A program made the position numbers and the translations under genes. From positions 770,145 to 834,144 of the forward strand of contig CAUYUJ010016061.1 in assembly GCA_963575745.1 (NCBI GenBank): DNA of 64,000 nt, given 5' to 3'. Shown piece by piece: positions 21,797 through 33,580 of the stretch. The stretch's first letter is position 1. Each line of letters starts with the position of its first letter. Below the pieces are notes generated by a model. It made no database searches and had not been told where the DNA came from. It worked only from the letters and a program-made list of their open reading frames with translations. Source of the DNA: Prorocentrum cordatum. Taxonomy: Eukaryota > Sar > Dinophyceae > Prorocentrales > Prorocentraceae.

Positions 21797-22395
21797 GGTT
21801 TTTGACTGGCGTGGGTCAGGCGTGGGTTCTCTTTGGGCTCTCTTGGCCGTTGTCGGGCCATCCTCTAGTAATTTGGGAGCCTCTGGAGCCCTCCTCGGCC
21901 GACCTCTCAGACGGCCCCGCGCTCGCCCCCAGAGCCCCAAGCCACTCCTCAGGAGGTCCCGCATCCCCACAGGGGAAAGGGTGTTCACAATGGGGGCCCT
22001 CTCCCTTGGTATCCACGGCGCCGCGCAATGTCTATGGTCAACGTCTTCGGAGTCGACCAGAACCTCAGCGCGCGCGTGGCGATCGCGTGCTTCTAGTTGC
22101 GCATGACATGAGGGACGGGCGCCATTTGGCACTTGCAGAAACCCTGGTAGATAGCTGAGAGGCATTGTCACTCGCCTCGGCGCGTCGCAGGCACGGCGGC
22201 GGATTCTACATTCGGTGGTGCGGTGCCCACAGAGTGCGCAAAGTGTGCTTACCTGCGACAGCGCTGCATTTCTTTACGCAGCATTCCACGCTCCAGAAGT
22301 GTGCGTTGTGGGGCCAGGGCAACTGTGCAGCCCCCAGGACGTAAACTCATGCGAGGCGTTCGGCCGAAGTGTTCCAGACACGACCAGATTTGCTC
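21797..22395. other. Spacer with CTCTTGG-like remnant
   Basis: 21,828-21,905 resembles the CTCTTGG minisatellite (TTTGGGCTCTCTTGGCC). The remainder shows nothing recognisable. Confidence 0.4.
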
Positions 22396-22472
22396 TTGGT
22401 CATCATCGTCGCCTCCATCCTCGTTGTCATCATCGTCATCGTCATCATCACCACCACCACCGCTGCCCCAGT

Positions 22473-22503
<31 letters not shown>

Positions 22504-22560
22504 ATCACCATGACCATCACCATCATCAGTATCATCAGCATATACATATTCGATTTTTTT

Positions 22561-22599
<39 letters not shown>

Positions 22600-22790
22600 G
22601 TCGTCAGCATCTACAGCATCATCGTCAGCAGTAGCAGCACCATCATCAGCATCATCAGCATGCTCACACTCAACTTCTTCATCATCATCGTCGTAAGCAT
22701 CATCAGCATCATCATCATCACTTCTCCTTATCCTCCTCGTCGTCGTCAGCGTCTCCATCTTCATCGTCGTCATAACCATCGTCCTCAACT
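22396..22790. repeat. (ATC)n-rich block
   Basis: Long runs of CAT/ATC triplets with CAGCAT and GTCGTC interruptions. His, Ile or Asp/Met open frames here are artefacts. Confidence 0.9.
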
Positions 22791-23255
22791 AGGAATGCGG
22801 GCGGCATCGAAATCTCGCTGGTGGGTATGTGGCTCCCGGGCCCCTGCCTGGGAGCATCATCGAAGCTCTGCCCCTGCCTCTGGCTCCCAGGGCATGGCAT
22901 CCTGGAAGTGTGTTTCCGGCGGCAAGTCCCACGAGAGGTATCGTCGATGTCTTGTTCTGGCATGTGGCTCTTACGCGTAGACCTCCTCGAAGCCAGATTG
23001 GTGACAAAGGCTCGGGCGAGGTGGTTCCGACATGGTTGACTCCCGTGCGGGGGATCTTTGACGTTATCATTGGGGGGCTGTACAGGGTTGGACCGAATGA
23101 TGTGCAAGGGTTCCTCCTGGAATTTGCTGCATCCACATGACAGTTTTGCCCGCGCAGCGCTTGCACGAAGAGGCTTGAGAGAGAGAACGCGCCCGTTGAG
23201 CAGTCCCAATAGGGGAGGGGTCCCCCCTTAGCTGCCCCCCTCTTGGACCTCTCCT
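22791..23255. other. No gene seen
   Basis: Mixed composition. Two imperfect copies of GGCTCCCGGGCCCC/GGCTCCCAGGGCA lie near 22,832 and 22,884. Confidence 0.35.
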
Positions 23256-23560
23256 GCCCGAAGCCACCCCCACCCTCCTTTTTGTTCTGCCCCGCGGAAG
23301 CTACCCCCCGCTCCTCCTCCTCCTCCTCCTCCTCCTTCGCCCTCTGGAAGCTATCCCCCCTCCACCCCCCCTTTCCAGCGGCAGGGAGAGCTCACCTACC
23401 CCCCCCCCCCTTCTCGAACCCCCCGTGCCAGAAACCTACCCCCACCCCCTCCCCCCCTTTCCTCTGCCCTGCGGAAGTTACCCCCCCCCTCCTTCCTTTC
23501 GCGCTCCAGTAGCTACCCCCCCCTTTTTTGGAAGCAGGGGGGGGGCTTAGCTGTCCCCCC
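23256..23560. repeat. GAAGCTACCCCCC-type pyrimidine-rich repeat
   Basis: The motif GGAAGCTACCCCC, with CTCC and CCCC runs, recurs about six times at irregular spacing. Confidence 0.6.
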
Positions 23561-24179
23561 CACTTCCTTGGACCCTCGCCCTGCCTTTAGACCCCCGGAA
23601 GTGCTCCACGCGGCGCACCCTTTCGGAGGTTTGGGCCGTGTGCGAATTTCGGGTCGTCGCGAATATCTTGGTCACCATCAGAAGTTCCAGTTGCAGGGTC
23701 CTGGATTGAATGCCAGATGTTCGGGCTTGTGCCGTGAAAAACTGGCCACTGGTTTGAATCCCGCACGCCCGTTGAATAGAATCTCGAGAGGACGGCCATC
23801 TGCCTCTTACAGCAGTCTTGGAGCCATTAGGGGCCTGTCTGACACCTCCGGTAAGCAATTTGGCAAGAAAGTTACATCAATCGAGAAACTTAATGGGTTT
23901 AATGCGTGGGCTTGAAGTCGATGAAGCAAGAGGGAGCATATTGAAGTTGGTGGAAGCGAGTAGCGGCAAGTCCACACAAGTGGAAGCTGATGGGAGCAAG
24001 TTCAAGCAAGTGGAAGCACATGACAGCATGTGGAAGCTAAGTGGACCCATTCGGAGCGAATGGAAGCCCAGGGGTTCAGCAAGGGCAAGCAGTCAGTCGT
24101 AGCATTTGCGAACCGAACTCGTGACGAGCCCAGGTCTGATCGGGACTAGTCGCAGCCGACGGAAAATTACGACGCACCA
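23561..24179. repeat. Spacer with AAGTGGAAGC minisatellite
   Basis: Nothing recognised to 23,925. From 23,926 to 24,075, (CA)AGTGGAAGC recurs about every 30 bp with AGCAAG linkers, five to six times, degenerate. Confidence 0.5.
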
Positions 24180-24448
24180 GACAAGCCAAGATTGGTAACC
24201 CATCAGTCGAAGAAGAACAAAAAAACATAAACATAAACTTTTGGCGCTCCGCGCGGATTTCTTGGACCCGCGCTGGGCCCCCCCGGCGGCGCCTCCGGCG
24301 CCTCCCCTGGCGCGCTCCGCGTGCCAGGGAGGCGGGTCCAGCACAGATCCAAGAAATCCGCGCGGCGCGCCAAAAGTTTATGCTTATGCCGTTTGTTCTT
24401 TCCTAAAGAAGCCAGTGGCGACAGGCCAAGATTGGCGATCTCCATCAG
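24180..24448. mobile_element. Foldback element flanked by direct repeats
   Basis: Arms 24,213-24,276 and 24,338-24,400 are inverted, with ACTTTTGGCGC and GCGCGGATTTCTTGGA as the longest matches. A second inner hairpin (CCTCCCCTGGC against GCCAGGGAGG) fills the centre. A direct repeat GCCAAGATTGG with CCATCAG flanks the element at 24,185-24,206 and 24,425-24,448. No ORF. Confidence 0.7.
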
Positions 24449-24654
24449 AACTCCCAGCGCGCCAGGGCAGGCGGCCACTCGGGAGCGGGCGAGGCTACCT
24501 GCGGCGAGTGCAAGTCCTGGCTTTCATGAGCGAGCGGCCGCTCGGGGCTGGGCCAATGGCGGTCATCGGAGTCTACGACTCGCAAAGGGCAGGCGGACAT
24601 TCGGGACTGTCTGTGGCTAGTGGCCTGGAGCGTCTCGGAGCTGTCTGCGGGCGC
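24449..24654. other. No gene seen
   Basis: Short GC-rich spacer before the GAG array. Confidence 0.4.
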
Positions 24655-24855
24655 CTTGGGAGGAGGAGTAGGAGGAGGAGGAGGAGGAGGAGGCGGAGGA
24701 GGAGGAGGAGGAAGGAGGAGGAGGAGGAGGAGGAGGAGGAGGAGGGAGGGAGGAGGAGGAGGGAGGAGGAGGAGGAGGAGGAGGAGGAGGAGGAGGATGA
24801 GGGAGGAGGAGGAGGAGGAGGAGGCGGAGGAGGAGGAGGAGGAGGAGGAGGATGG
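24655..24855. repeat. (GAG)n tract
   Basis: GGA/GAG triplets with occasional GGC and GGGA interruptions; reads as Glu, Gly/Arg or, on the minus strand, Ser/Leu runs. Confidence 0.95.
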
Positions 24856-25789
24856 GGGATGAGGGCTGGAGGAGTGTGGAGCGTGCGCGTCATGAAGGTG
24901 GCGTTCGCCTTCCCCTCTGGGCGAGCCGCCGGGCCGCCGAACCGCCACCACGGCCTCGTGCCTGGAGCGTCTCGGGGCTGTCTTGGGACCATCTTGGGAC
25001 GGTCTTGGATGGGTAATCCGCAATCTCGCGCTTTTTTCGGGGTCGTAATGGCCAGCCCTTGCGCAAGACCAGACTACCATAGCCATGTTTTTTTGGTTCG
25101 TCAGCGGCGAGGCGGCGAACTCCGCTCCAGCGAGAAGCTATGCAGGGGCACTAACTAGCGAATTGGCCGGCGAGCAAAGAGGAGGGGGACGGCCGAGAGG
25201 AGGAAGGGACGTTCAGACGCCGAAAGGTTCGACGATGGAAAGCCGGGGGGGCAACAGCAGCCAGGCGCGCAGGGCCAGAGCGCGGTGGGCGGCCGTGGCG
25301 AACCACGGTGGCAAGGGTGGCGGGAGGGCGGCAGCCAGCGGCGCTTCCGGGGGTCGCAATGGGACACCACGAACGGCGTACCGCGGCGCACCGAGGAGAA
25401 GGCACAGCACCGAGCCGTGCGGAGGCAGGAGCAGCGGCCAAATGGCTGGCAGTGACAGGGGTACTGCGGCGTGACCGCCCAAAGCCAGGCGGCCAGGGGG
25501 CCGGGAGAGGTGGGGCGAGAGGCGGCGGGCGAAGCGCCCCAGGCGCCCGCAGGCGGCGGGCCGGAACAGCAACGTAGGGAGGAGGAAACGCTGCGCAGCC
25601 AGAACGAAGTGGCAACGCAGCCAGATGGCTGGCAGAGAGAGGGGAGTGGCGGCGACCGCCCAAGGCCGCGCCTGGGGGCCACAGGGCAGGGGGGAGGGGC
25701 AGGTGGCGGCGAGCGAAGCGTCCCAGGGTCCCGCAGGCAGCGGGGCGGAACAGCATCGCAACGGGAGGAGGCAGCGCGGGGCTGCCGCG
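24856..25789. other. GC-rich spacer, no supported gene
   Basis: Stop-poor. The segment near 24,965-25,010 (GTCTCGGGGCTGTCTTGGGACCATCTTGG) is a CTCTTGG-repeat relic. Confidence 0.4.
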
Positions 25790-26490
25790 GAAGGAGGGGG
25801 GCACCGAAGGGTGCGGAAGCCGGGTAGCAACACAAGGCGACCCAATGGGCGGTCCAGCGTGGCGCGTCGGAGAAGCACCGATATGGTGCAGAGGACAGTG
25901 AGTGAGCAACGCGCGCCCCACACGGGAGAGGTACGTCGCTAAGGGCGGTGGGGAGCACCGAAGGGTGCAGAAGCTGGGTAATGACGCCGGGCGGCCCAGT
26001 GGGGGGTACAGCGTCGTGCGGCAGAGAAGCGCCGAAATGGCGCAGGAAACAGGAAGTGAGCGACGCGCGTCCCACACGGGAAGTACGTCGCGAGGGGGCG
26101 GCGGCGGGGAGCACCGAGAGGTGCAGAAGTTGGGTAATGACGCTGGGCGACCCAGTGGGCGGTCCAGCGTGTGCAGCAGAGAAGCACCGAAGTGGTGCGG
26201 GGGACATTGTGTGCGCGACGCGCGTCCCACATGGGAGATACGCCGCAAGGAGGAGAGGAGAGGAGGGAGGAGGGCCATGTGTGGAATGGCGCGTTGCACG
26301 CGGGCAGCACGCCCCGTGGATGTGCCAAGTGCAGCCGGGTGGTGGTGGCTGCAGCAGGCGTCGTCGTGGCGGCGGCGGGGAGCACCGACGGGCACAGAAG
26401 CCGGGTAAGCAGAGAAGCACCGAAGTGGTGCAGGGGACAGTAGGTGAGCGACGCGCGTCCCACACGGGAGGTGCGCCGCAAGACGGAGAG
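25790..26490. repeat. ~155-bp tandem repeat, about four units
   Basis: GTGC(A/G)GAAG(C/T)(C/T)GGGTA recurs with its GGGTA at 25,822, 25,976, 26,132 and 26,403 (spacing 154, 156 and 271). GACGCGCGTCCCACACGGGA is also repeated. Unit lengths shift the frame between copies. Confidence 0.75.
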
Positions 26491-27620
26491 GTAGGGAGGC
26501 CACCGAGGAGGTGCCAAGCCAAAGTGCGAGGAGGCGCCCAGCCCAAAGGGCCACACGCATCGTGGAGAGCGGACAGGGGGGAGGGAGGAAGGACCAGGAA
26601 CAGGGAGGCGAGGGGACCGCCGGTTGGGCGGGCGGGCGCGTCGGCCGGCAGGGCGGGCAGCGACGGGCAGGGAACCACCATTTCGGCGGGGGGGAGGCAG
26701 CGGTCGCGACGAGGGGGGGGCAGTGAGGCACCTGGGCGGTGGGCCAGCAGGGCAGGGGGGGCGGGGACCCGCCGCTGAGGCGGCCGCGCTGTCCGCACCC
26801 CCGCGCAGACGGGCCCTCCAGGGGCGGCGACGCGTGGGTGTCTCTGGCTCATGCTGGTGAAAGAGGCGGCGGAAGGAGATGGCATCGTGCCGGCTGGGGT
26901 CGCGGGTTCCACCGCCACGCCGAACACAAAACCTATGCCAGGCCGCCCCAGCTCCACCACCAGCCTGCAGCGTCCTACTGACCTGGGCCACGAGGGTCCC
27001 CTTCGAGCCGAGGAAGTCGAGCAGGACGGGGGTTGGGACATCCTCGGGACGTGCCCGCCCCTTGCCCTTTTTCTTATAGTCCGAAGTGAACGAGTCCCAT
27101 TGGTCACGGGCGTCTGGCGCCGCGGTTCAGGTGTGTTTGACGAGCAGCAGGAGGTTGCGCCGTGCAGGCCGAGGCGTCCCCCCCGCGGGCTGGCGCTGAA
27201 GCTGCCCGCGGCGCCGGAGCCGTCCACGGCCGTCGTCGCGGGGGAGCAGCGGGGGACATCGGGAGCCGGCGGGGGGTTGACGTACGGCAGGTCCGCATTG
27301 ACCCACGCGTCGGCACGAGCAGTTGACGTGACGGGCCGCAACGACGGAGACCACGTAACGCCCCGACTGGCGGCCAGGGGGCGGGCAGGGGCGTTGGAAA
27401 GGGCAGAGGACAGGGCGGGAGGGGTACAGGGCTGGGCGCCGGCAGCGGCGTCGAGTGGGGCGTCACCTTGAGCACTCTGGTTCCTGTCGACCTGGCCGCC
27501 CTCGGTCCGCACTCGATCCCAGGGGCCAGGGGCTCCACTACTGGGGAAGCCAGACGGTGGCGAGGGCTTCCCAGCCCCTTCTGGCGCCAGCGTGTCATCG
27601 CAGCCTTGGACAGGTGGTTC
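26491..27620. other. GC-rich spacer, no supported gene
   Basis: Continuation of a block that is open on the minus strand for over 3.5 kb. No domain recognised on either strand. Confidence 0.4.
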
Positions 27621-27732
27621 TGGCCTGCCAGTCAGAGCACCTCTTCGCGGTCCAGGAGTGCCACTGCCAGACGCGTTGGCCCGCGCGCCTCTGGGTGGCG
27701 GCCTTTCGTAGCGGGTCCTCAGCGCGGCGACG
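27621..27732 (-). repeat. Inverted partner of 3,706-3,820
   Basis: Minus-strand reading VAALRTRYERPPPRG matches VAMLRTRYEK at 3,709. Differences are mostly substitutions plus one 3-nt gap. Confidence 0.6.
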
Positions 27733-28350
27733 AGGCTTTGACCAGGTGCGCCCCAAGCAGCGGCGGCATCGCCTGCAGTAGGCGTGCGCCCGGGGGCCTG
27801 TGAGGGACCGGGAGGGGCCTTCTGGTTTCTGACACCGCCGTCGTTGCTCTGTCCACGAGCGCCGCTGAAGGCGGCAAACACGGGAGAGAGGGGGGTTCCC
27901 CCCGAGCCTTGGTGAGGCTCAGGGGAGGCCCGCTGGCTTCTGACTCCGCCATCTCCACCAGGTTCGGCCTGCTGATTTCTGACACTGCCAGCCCCCGCGT
28001 CTCCGACACGTCGGTGAACAGACCCTAGCCTCCGACACGTCGGAATTGAGAGCGCAGCGGAACGCTGCGATAACGGGAGCGAAGCTACCAGGTTCCGCCA
28101 GCTGGTCTTTGACACCGCCGTCGCTGCCACGGAACGCGGCAAGAACGGGAGAAATGGAGGTTCTTTCAGAGCCCTGGTGAGGCTCAGGGGAGGCCCGCTG
28201 GTTTCTGACTCCGCCATCGCAACCAGGTTCGGCCCGCAGGTCTCTGACACTGCCATTGCTACCAGGCCCGGGGGACATGGAGGTTCCATCGGGGCCCTGG
28301 TGAGGCTCAGGGGAGGCCCGCTGGTTTCTGTCACCACCATCACAGCCATG
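27733..28350. repeat. Irregular repeat with GGTGAGGCTCAGGGGAGGCC
   Basis: GGTGAGGCTCAGGGGAGGCC followed by CGCTGG(T/C)TTCTGAC begins near 27,911, 28,179 and 28,299. Between them ATCxCxACCAGGTTCGGCC also repeats. Confidence 0.65.
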
Positions 28351-28985
28351 GTCCGGGCCCCCTTCCTTTCCCCCCGGGGGGGGTGCGGGAGGGGGGCACG
28401 AAATGTGGCAGGGGCGGTGAGGGAGAATCGGCGTCCTGAATTCGGTCGGGCCCACACGGGCGCCGCGACGTCGGCGAGGGGGGGGCCGAAAGGAACGGGG
28501 CCCCCCGAGCCTCCCTCTTCTCCTTTTCCCTGCCTCCCCGTAGCGCCACGAAGTGTGGCAGTGGACAAGAAAACTGAGCGATCCCGCACGTCGGGCCCAC
28601 GCGCGCCCAACGCGGGAGGGTCCCCAGCGAGAGAAGAGCCGTGTGGAGGTCCTGGAGAAACGGCAGTCGATTCCTCGGGAGCCGTGGTTCCGTGGGCCTC
28701 CTCCACCTACTCCTCCTCCTCCTCCTCATTATCCACATCGTCCGCGCCCACGGCGAAGACTTGGGCCCTGCCCCCCTTCACCTCCACTTCCGCCTCCTCA
28801 GCCTCCGCGTCGACGAACTGCCCTTCCTCGTCCACCACCTCCTGCGCCTCCTTCACCTCCTCGAAACCCTCCTCGACGCCCTCCTCGATGCCCTCCACCG
28901 TCGACTCCGTTGGGTACCCAGGATACTCATGATGGTGCTGCTGGGGTTCCGCAGATGGTAGCGTCGATACACTCGGCAGCGCTGT
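28351..28985. other. Spacer with CTC/TCC triplets, no gene
   Basis: A G-run near 28,375-28,395, then (CTC)n at 28,700-28,735 and an irregular CTCC-rich run to 28,900. Confidence 0.5.
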
Positions 28986-29765
28986 CGAGGATGCAGGCGT
29001 CGCCAGAGCAGCGTCGTACGCGTCGTCCCCCCCCAGCTGCGACGGCCTTCCCCACGCCCTGCCCCAAATCCTTCCGCACGTCCTCCTCATCCTCCTCCAC
29101 CACGCGCGCGCCGGCGTGCGACGCAACGTCGGCAGCCGCGAACTCGGCGGCCAGCGCCAGCCTGGCCACGGCCAGCCAGAGGCCCGCGCGGGCCGCAGCG
29201 GCGGCGGCCGCAGCGCAGGCGCTGGCGGCGCCGACAGCGCCAACGCCACCGGCGTCGGCAGCGTCAGCGGCGCCAGCGGCGCAGAGCGCGGGGGCCCACA
29301 GGAGGGCGCGGGTCGCGCCAACGCTCCCGAAGGCGTCGGCGGCGCCCGCGCTGCCGGCCGAGGCCAGCGGCCAAGCCGCGCTGGCCGCGCCGACCGCCCA
29401 CGGGGCGTCGACGGCGTTGGCAGCGGCGGCCGAGGGGCGCCGGCGGCGCCAGCGGCGCCAGCAGGACGGCGCATTTGGGCCGCGCCGACATGCCCGGGAG
29501 CGTCGGCAGCGCCCACAGCGCCCGCGGGGGGCGAGAGGGCGCGCAGCCCGGCCCGCGCCGAACGCCCAGGGGGCGTCGGCAGCGAAGGTCGAGGCGGCAG
29601 CGCCACCAGCGCCAGAGGCGCTCGCAGCAGCAAGCGCGCCGCCAAGAGCGGCGGCGCCAGCGAGCCCTGGCGGGCCCGCGACGACCGCGGCGGCGGCAGC
29701 CAAGCGGCGACCGGCAACGGCACGGGCCTGCTGCCGTCGCCGCGCCGCCGCGGCCTCCATCATGC
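28986..29765. repeat. GCG/GGC-rich low-complexity block
   Basis: Irregular GCG, GGC and CAGCGGCGCC units. Open in all three + frames and on the minus strand. Resembles 1,300-2,010 in composition. Confidence 0.7.
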
Positions 29766-30544
29766 CAAGGCTGGAGCACTGCACCTGGCCAGGGGCGTGC
29801 TTGAGCTCAGGCCCTGAGCCAGAGGCGGACCACAGCCACGGTGCAAGCGGCATTTTGCCACAATAATGTTTGCTACATTGAATTTATGTACGCGGCATCG
29901 CGCTTATGTAATTCAGAATGTACGTCATCTGATTGGCATTTCGAGGACCTCCTGCAGCTTGAGGGTTTTCTGGTAGCCCGATGGTGTCCTCAGGTGGTGC
30001 GGGGGGGTCGGGGCCGTCTTGGCCAGTCGGTTCGTTTGGTGGCCGTTTCCTGCTAATGTTGATTTATATCGGGGCCTCGTGTGAAGTTTTCGTTGATTGC
30101 TTGCGGCGCCACGGAAGCCGTTCGAGGATTTCCTGGGGGCCCTCAGGGGGCAGAAAAATTGAATGCCGAAAAACAGTTTGAAGCAATTGTTTCCAAACGG
30201 TGTTTGCACTCAGGGCGCTCTTCTTTCCGCTCCCACCGATTTCCTTGGTTCGGTGCAGTATCTGATTGTCCCCCATCTTGGTGCGGCCGTCCGTTCTAGC
30301 CGATGTTATAGATTCGGCTCTGTCCCCGGGTGTCCTTTTCTCCCCGGTGCTGCCCTGTTATGCCGTCCCGCTGCTGCTTGCCGTTGCCGCCAAGATTCTC
30401 CATTCGGCTTCATTCTGGCTTGTCATCAATTGCCCCACACCGTGGTGTTGCCTCCACCGTTCCCGCCAGCTCGTTCCTTACTAGCGAAAAAGGGTTCTAA
30501 CAGCTGCTAAGGAGGACCAAACAGAAGTCCCAAAGGACTCCCAG
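29766..30544. other. No gene seen
   Basis: Less GC-rich sequence without recognisable coding features. From about 30,230 the degenerate TTCGGCC repeat begins. Confidence 0.4.
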
Positions 30545-30882
30545 AATCGCCGTTTCGCTTGAGACTTCCTCACAGTTTCGGACTGAAGAAGAGTCCCACA
30601 TGCGAGACCCGGAAAGGTAGGAGATGGAACTGCGAGAATCGCCGTTTCGTTTAAGTCTTCCGCACAAATAAGAATTACCGAGATTGGTTTGCCTAAGGTT
30701 TCATGACGAATTAGGACACAAATGAACTCGTGTTGCTTCAGACTTCCGTACACTTCATGACTACAGGACCCGTTTCGCTTGAGATGTCTTCACAATGTAT
30801 GACCACAGAGGTTGTTTCGCTTGAGACTTCCTTCTAAATTTAGGCAGCGCAGAAGCCCCGTTTTGCTTGCAACTGCTTCACA
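30545..30882 (+). repeat. ~44-bp repeat with GTTTCGCTTGAGACTTCC
   Basis: Copies start at about 30,551, 30,643, 30,731, 30,771, 30,813 and 30,857; spacings of 92, 88, 40, 42 and 44 fit one or two units of ~44 bp. The same string opens the 83-bp-unit composite repeats (15,806; 35,583; minus near 19,770). Confidence 0.7.
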
Positions 30883-31765
30883 AGTTATCACCCCGGGAGG
30901 TGCCATGTCGTGCCGCGCGTGAACCACCGTCTGCGGCGAGGCAGGATCATCACCATTATCATCACCATCGCCATTTGATCCTGATCATGATCATGATCTG
31001 CACATCTGCTGCAATTCGGTTCTTGAATAATTGTGGTTCGGCCGCGTGCCCGATTGTCCCAGGTTGTCTTCGGCCCTGGTGTTGCCCCTCCCTCGCCGCC
31101 GACTTCCTGTCATCGGCCCTGCCCTGCGCTGCCGCCAACCTATTTCGGCCAGGTCTTGCCTCGTTGCTGCAGATATCCTTGCTTTGGCCTTGTACCCGAT
31201 TGAGTGCGGCAATCTTGCTGCCCTCCTCCCCCGCCAGCTTCTCTGATTCGGCCCTGCCCTGGATTGTCTCCATCCGCCCTGATGTTTCCCCCCGCTCCCG
31301 CCAGCTTCCTTGATTCGGCCCCGCGTCTGGTCGTCCCCCCTCCGACCGTCCCTGGCTCTGGTGCTGCTTTCCGTTGCCGAGTTGTCTGCCTGCTTTGCTC
31401 CCGACCGTGCATGCAGCAGTGCCGCCTGACGCTCCCGCCAATCTCTAGGGCCAGCCTGCACCCCCATTCCGTCCAGCCTTGGTGTCGCCCTCCGTTACCG
31501 CCGACATGCCTTGGCTCCCGATTTGGTCCCCGACCCCAGCCCTGCCCCTCGCTCTGGCCAACTTGTGTTGATTCGGCCTGGTTCCCAGCTGCCCTCGGCC
31601 CTGGTGCTGCTTTCCTTCCGCTGCCGCCAGTCTCTTTGGCCAAGCCCTGTCCCAATCTATCCCTGGCCCCGGTGCTGCCCTCCGACCTCCATGGCTCGGT
31701 CATGTCCCCAACGCTTCGGTGTTGCCAGCTGCCCCCACTATTTTCCATGGTTCGGCGTTGTCCCC
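30883..31765 (+). repeat. Degenerate ~60-bp TTCGGCC repeat
   Basis: TGATTCGGCCCTG or TGGTTCGGC, followed by GGTGCTGCC and CCGCCAG, recurs irregularly (31,033, 31,244, 31,312, 31,565, 31,747 and others; also from 30,244). Low conservation; no gene. Confidence 0.45.
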
Positions 31766-31773
31766 GACTATGC

Positions 31774-31929
31774 TTAAGTCGGGCCTGTCCCTCTGCAGGA
31801 GGAATATTCAAAAATAGTCAAAAAATAGTCTGGGTACGATTGTTTGACTTTGGGCACATTTGGGAGCATTTGTTTGTATGTTTTATGTTTCGTCGAAAAT
31901 CTCCTTGTAGGGGGACAGGCCCGACTTGA
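31774..31929. mobile_element. MITE with 8-bp target duplication
   Basis: 156 bp. The left terminal repeat begins TTAAGTCGGGCCTGTCCC and the right begins (inverted) TCAAGTCGGGCCTGTCCC; similarity extends to about 35 bp. Perfect direct repeats GACTATGC flank it at 31,766-31,773 and 31,930-31,937. The AT-rich interior has no ORF. An 8-bp duplication is typical of hAT-type transposases; that assignment is an inference. Confidence 0.85.
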
Positions 31930-31937
31930 GACTATGC

Positions 31938-32750
31938 CCGAGTGTCGTTGGCTGCGGTGCTCTGCAGCGCTGCGCCCCCGTTCTGCAGCAGGCGAAGCAC
32001 ACGTGGTGGCACGCGTCGCTGATCTGGAGCTGCGCAGAGCTGGAGGTGTGGAGGCCAGCGGTGCCGCGGTTTTTCCTCCTCGTCCTCCTATTTCGCGTCT
32101 CGCCCTCCTCGCTCTCATCTCTCTCGTCGTCCTTCCTATTCCGCGTCCTTATTCGTCGTTCGTATCCTGTTCGTCTTCCTGTTCCTATCCATTCCTGTTC
32201 GTCGTTCTCGTCTCTCTCGTCGTCCTTTTTGCCTCCTCGTCCTCCTATTTCGCGTCTCGCCCTCCTCATTTGGTCGCAGAACTTGTGGAGGCCTCATCTC
32301 CCGCGTTCGCGTCCTCCTCCTCACCCCCTCCTCCCATCACCATCACCTCGCCATCTTCCTCGTTACCCACCTCCTGTCCTGTTGGCTGCACATGTCCCCT
32401 GGGCACCACGTACGGTAGGAGCGCTCACGGAGCGGCTCGCGACATCGGGGAGACGCGCTCGCGGAGCGGAGCAGGCGTCGGCGAGGGACGCGAATGGTGG
32501 ACAGGAGGAGGGGTAAGAGGGTGCCCAGGAAGGGGAGGCAAAGGCAGCCTTCCCTCCCCGCTCCTGCCCTCGGGCTGCTCCCCTCCTCCCTCCCCCGCTG
32601 GCGTCGCGAGGGGGCCTGCGGACGGCAAGCCGGGCGCGGGCACCTTCAGGACCTACGTGGCGCAGATCGTGCAGCACGCGCTGTCTCCACACCCGGAGGC
32701 CTTCCGACGCGCGGGAACGTGGACGAGGAGAAAGGAGGAGAAAGAGGACA
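31938..32750. other. Spacer with duplicated CTCGTCCTCC segment and weak exon
   Basis: TCCTCCTATTTCGCGTCTCG occurs twice, near 32,083 and 32,239. The frame at about 32,630-32,710 (GTFRTYVAQIVQHALSPHPE) has exon-like codon use but no recognised family. No other gene. Confidence 0.35.
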
Positions 32751-32754
32751 AAGG

Positions 32755-33032
<278 letters not shown>

Positions 33033-33580
33033 CCGTTGCTCGCTCGGGGTGGGGCCCGCGGGGGCCCACGGCGGGCGGCGGCAGCGCGGCGCCGCCACAG
33101 GGGCTGCGCGCTGGGGAAAGGGCCCCACCCACCTCCCGCTGCTGGCGGCCCCTGGTGGCAGCAGCCTGCGCCTCGAGCGGCCTGGCCGACGGCCACGAGG
33201 CTGGAGTCCCCCTGGCAAGCTCGAACACGGCAAGCCGAACGCCCCAGAGTCCGCCTGAGGGCCAGCTTGAGTACGGCAAGCTGACAGGGGAGAGCGGGCC
33301 CCTGATCGACTTCAGCATGAGCGTCATGGTGTCCATGGAGCAGAATCGGCTCCAGGAGACGACCCCGATCCTGGTCGAGGCGCTCAAGGGAAACAGGCCA
33401 GACCAGGCCCAGCTGCAGACCCAGCTGCTTGCTATGAACCTGCAGCTGGCGCCGAACATAGCCGAGACCATTTGTTCACCCACTACGACAAACAGTTCAT
33501 CGACACCAGGGCCAAGGTTCACGCCTTGTCCGGATGGACTCGGCGCTTCTGTGTTCCAGGTTTCGAGGCCTGGCGGGCGT

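Noticed and set aside
23735-23770. tRNA-like B box (GGTTTGAATCCC)
   Set aside because: Flanks do not form a T-arm or acceptor stem, and no A box sits at the right distance.
25155-28706. Minus-strand open frame of 1,183 codons
   Set aside because: No domain. The ~155-bp repeats inside it are read in different frames in successive units (spacing 154, 156, 271), so there is no frame conservation. GC-rich, stop-poor composition explains it.
28553-29866. 437-codon Ala/Arg-rich open frame
   Set aside because: Composition artefact of the GCG-rich block; no domain.
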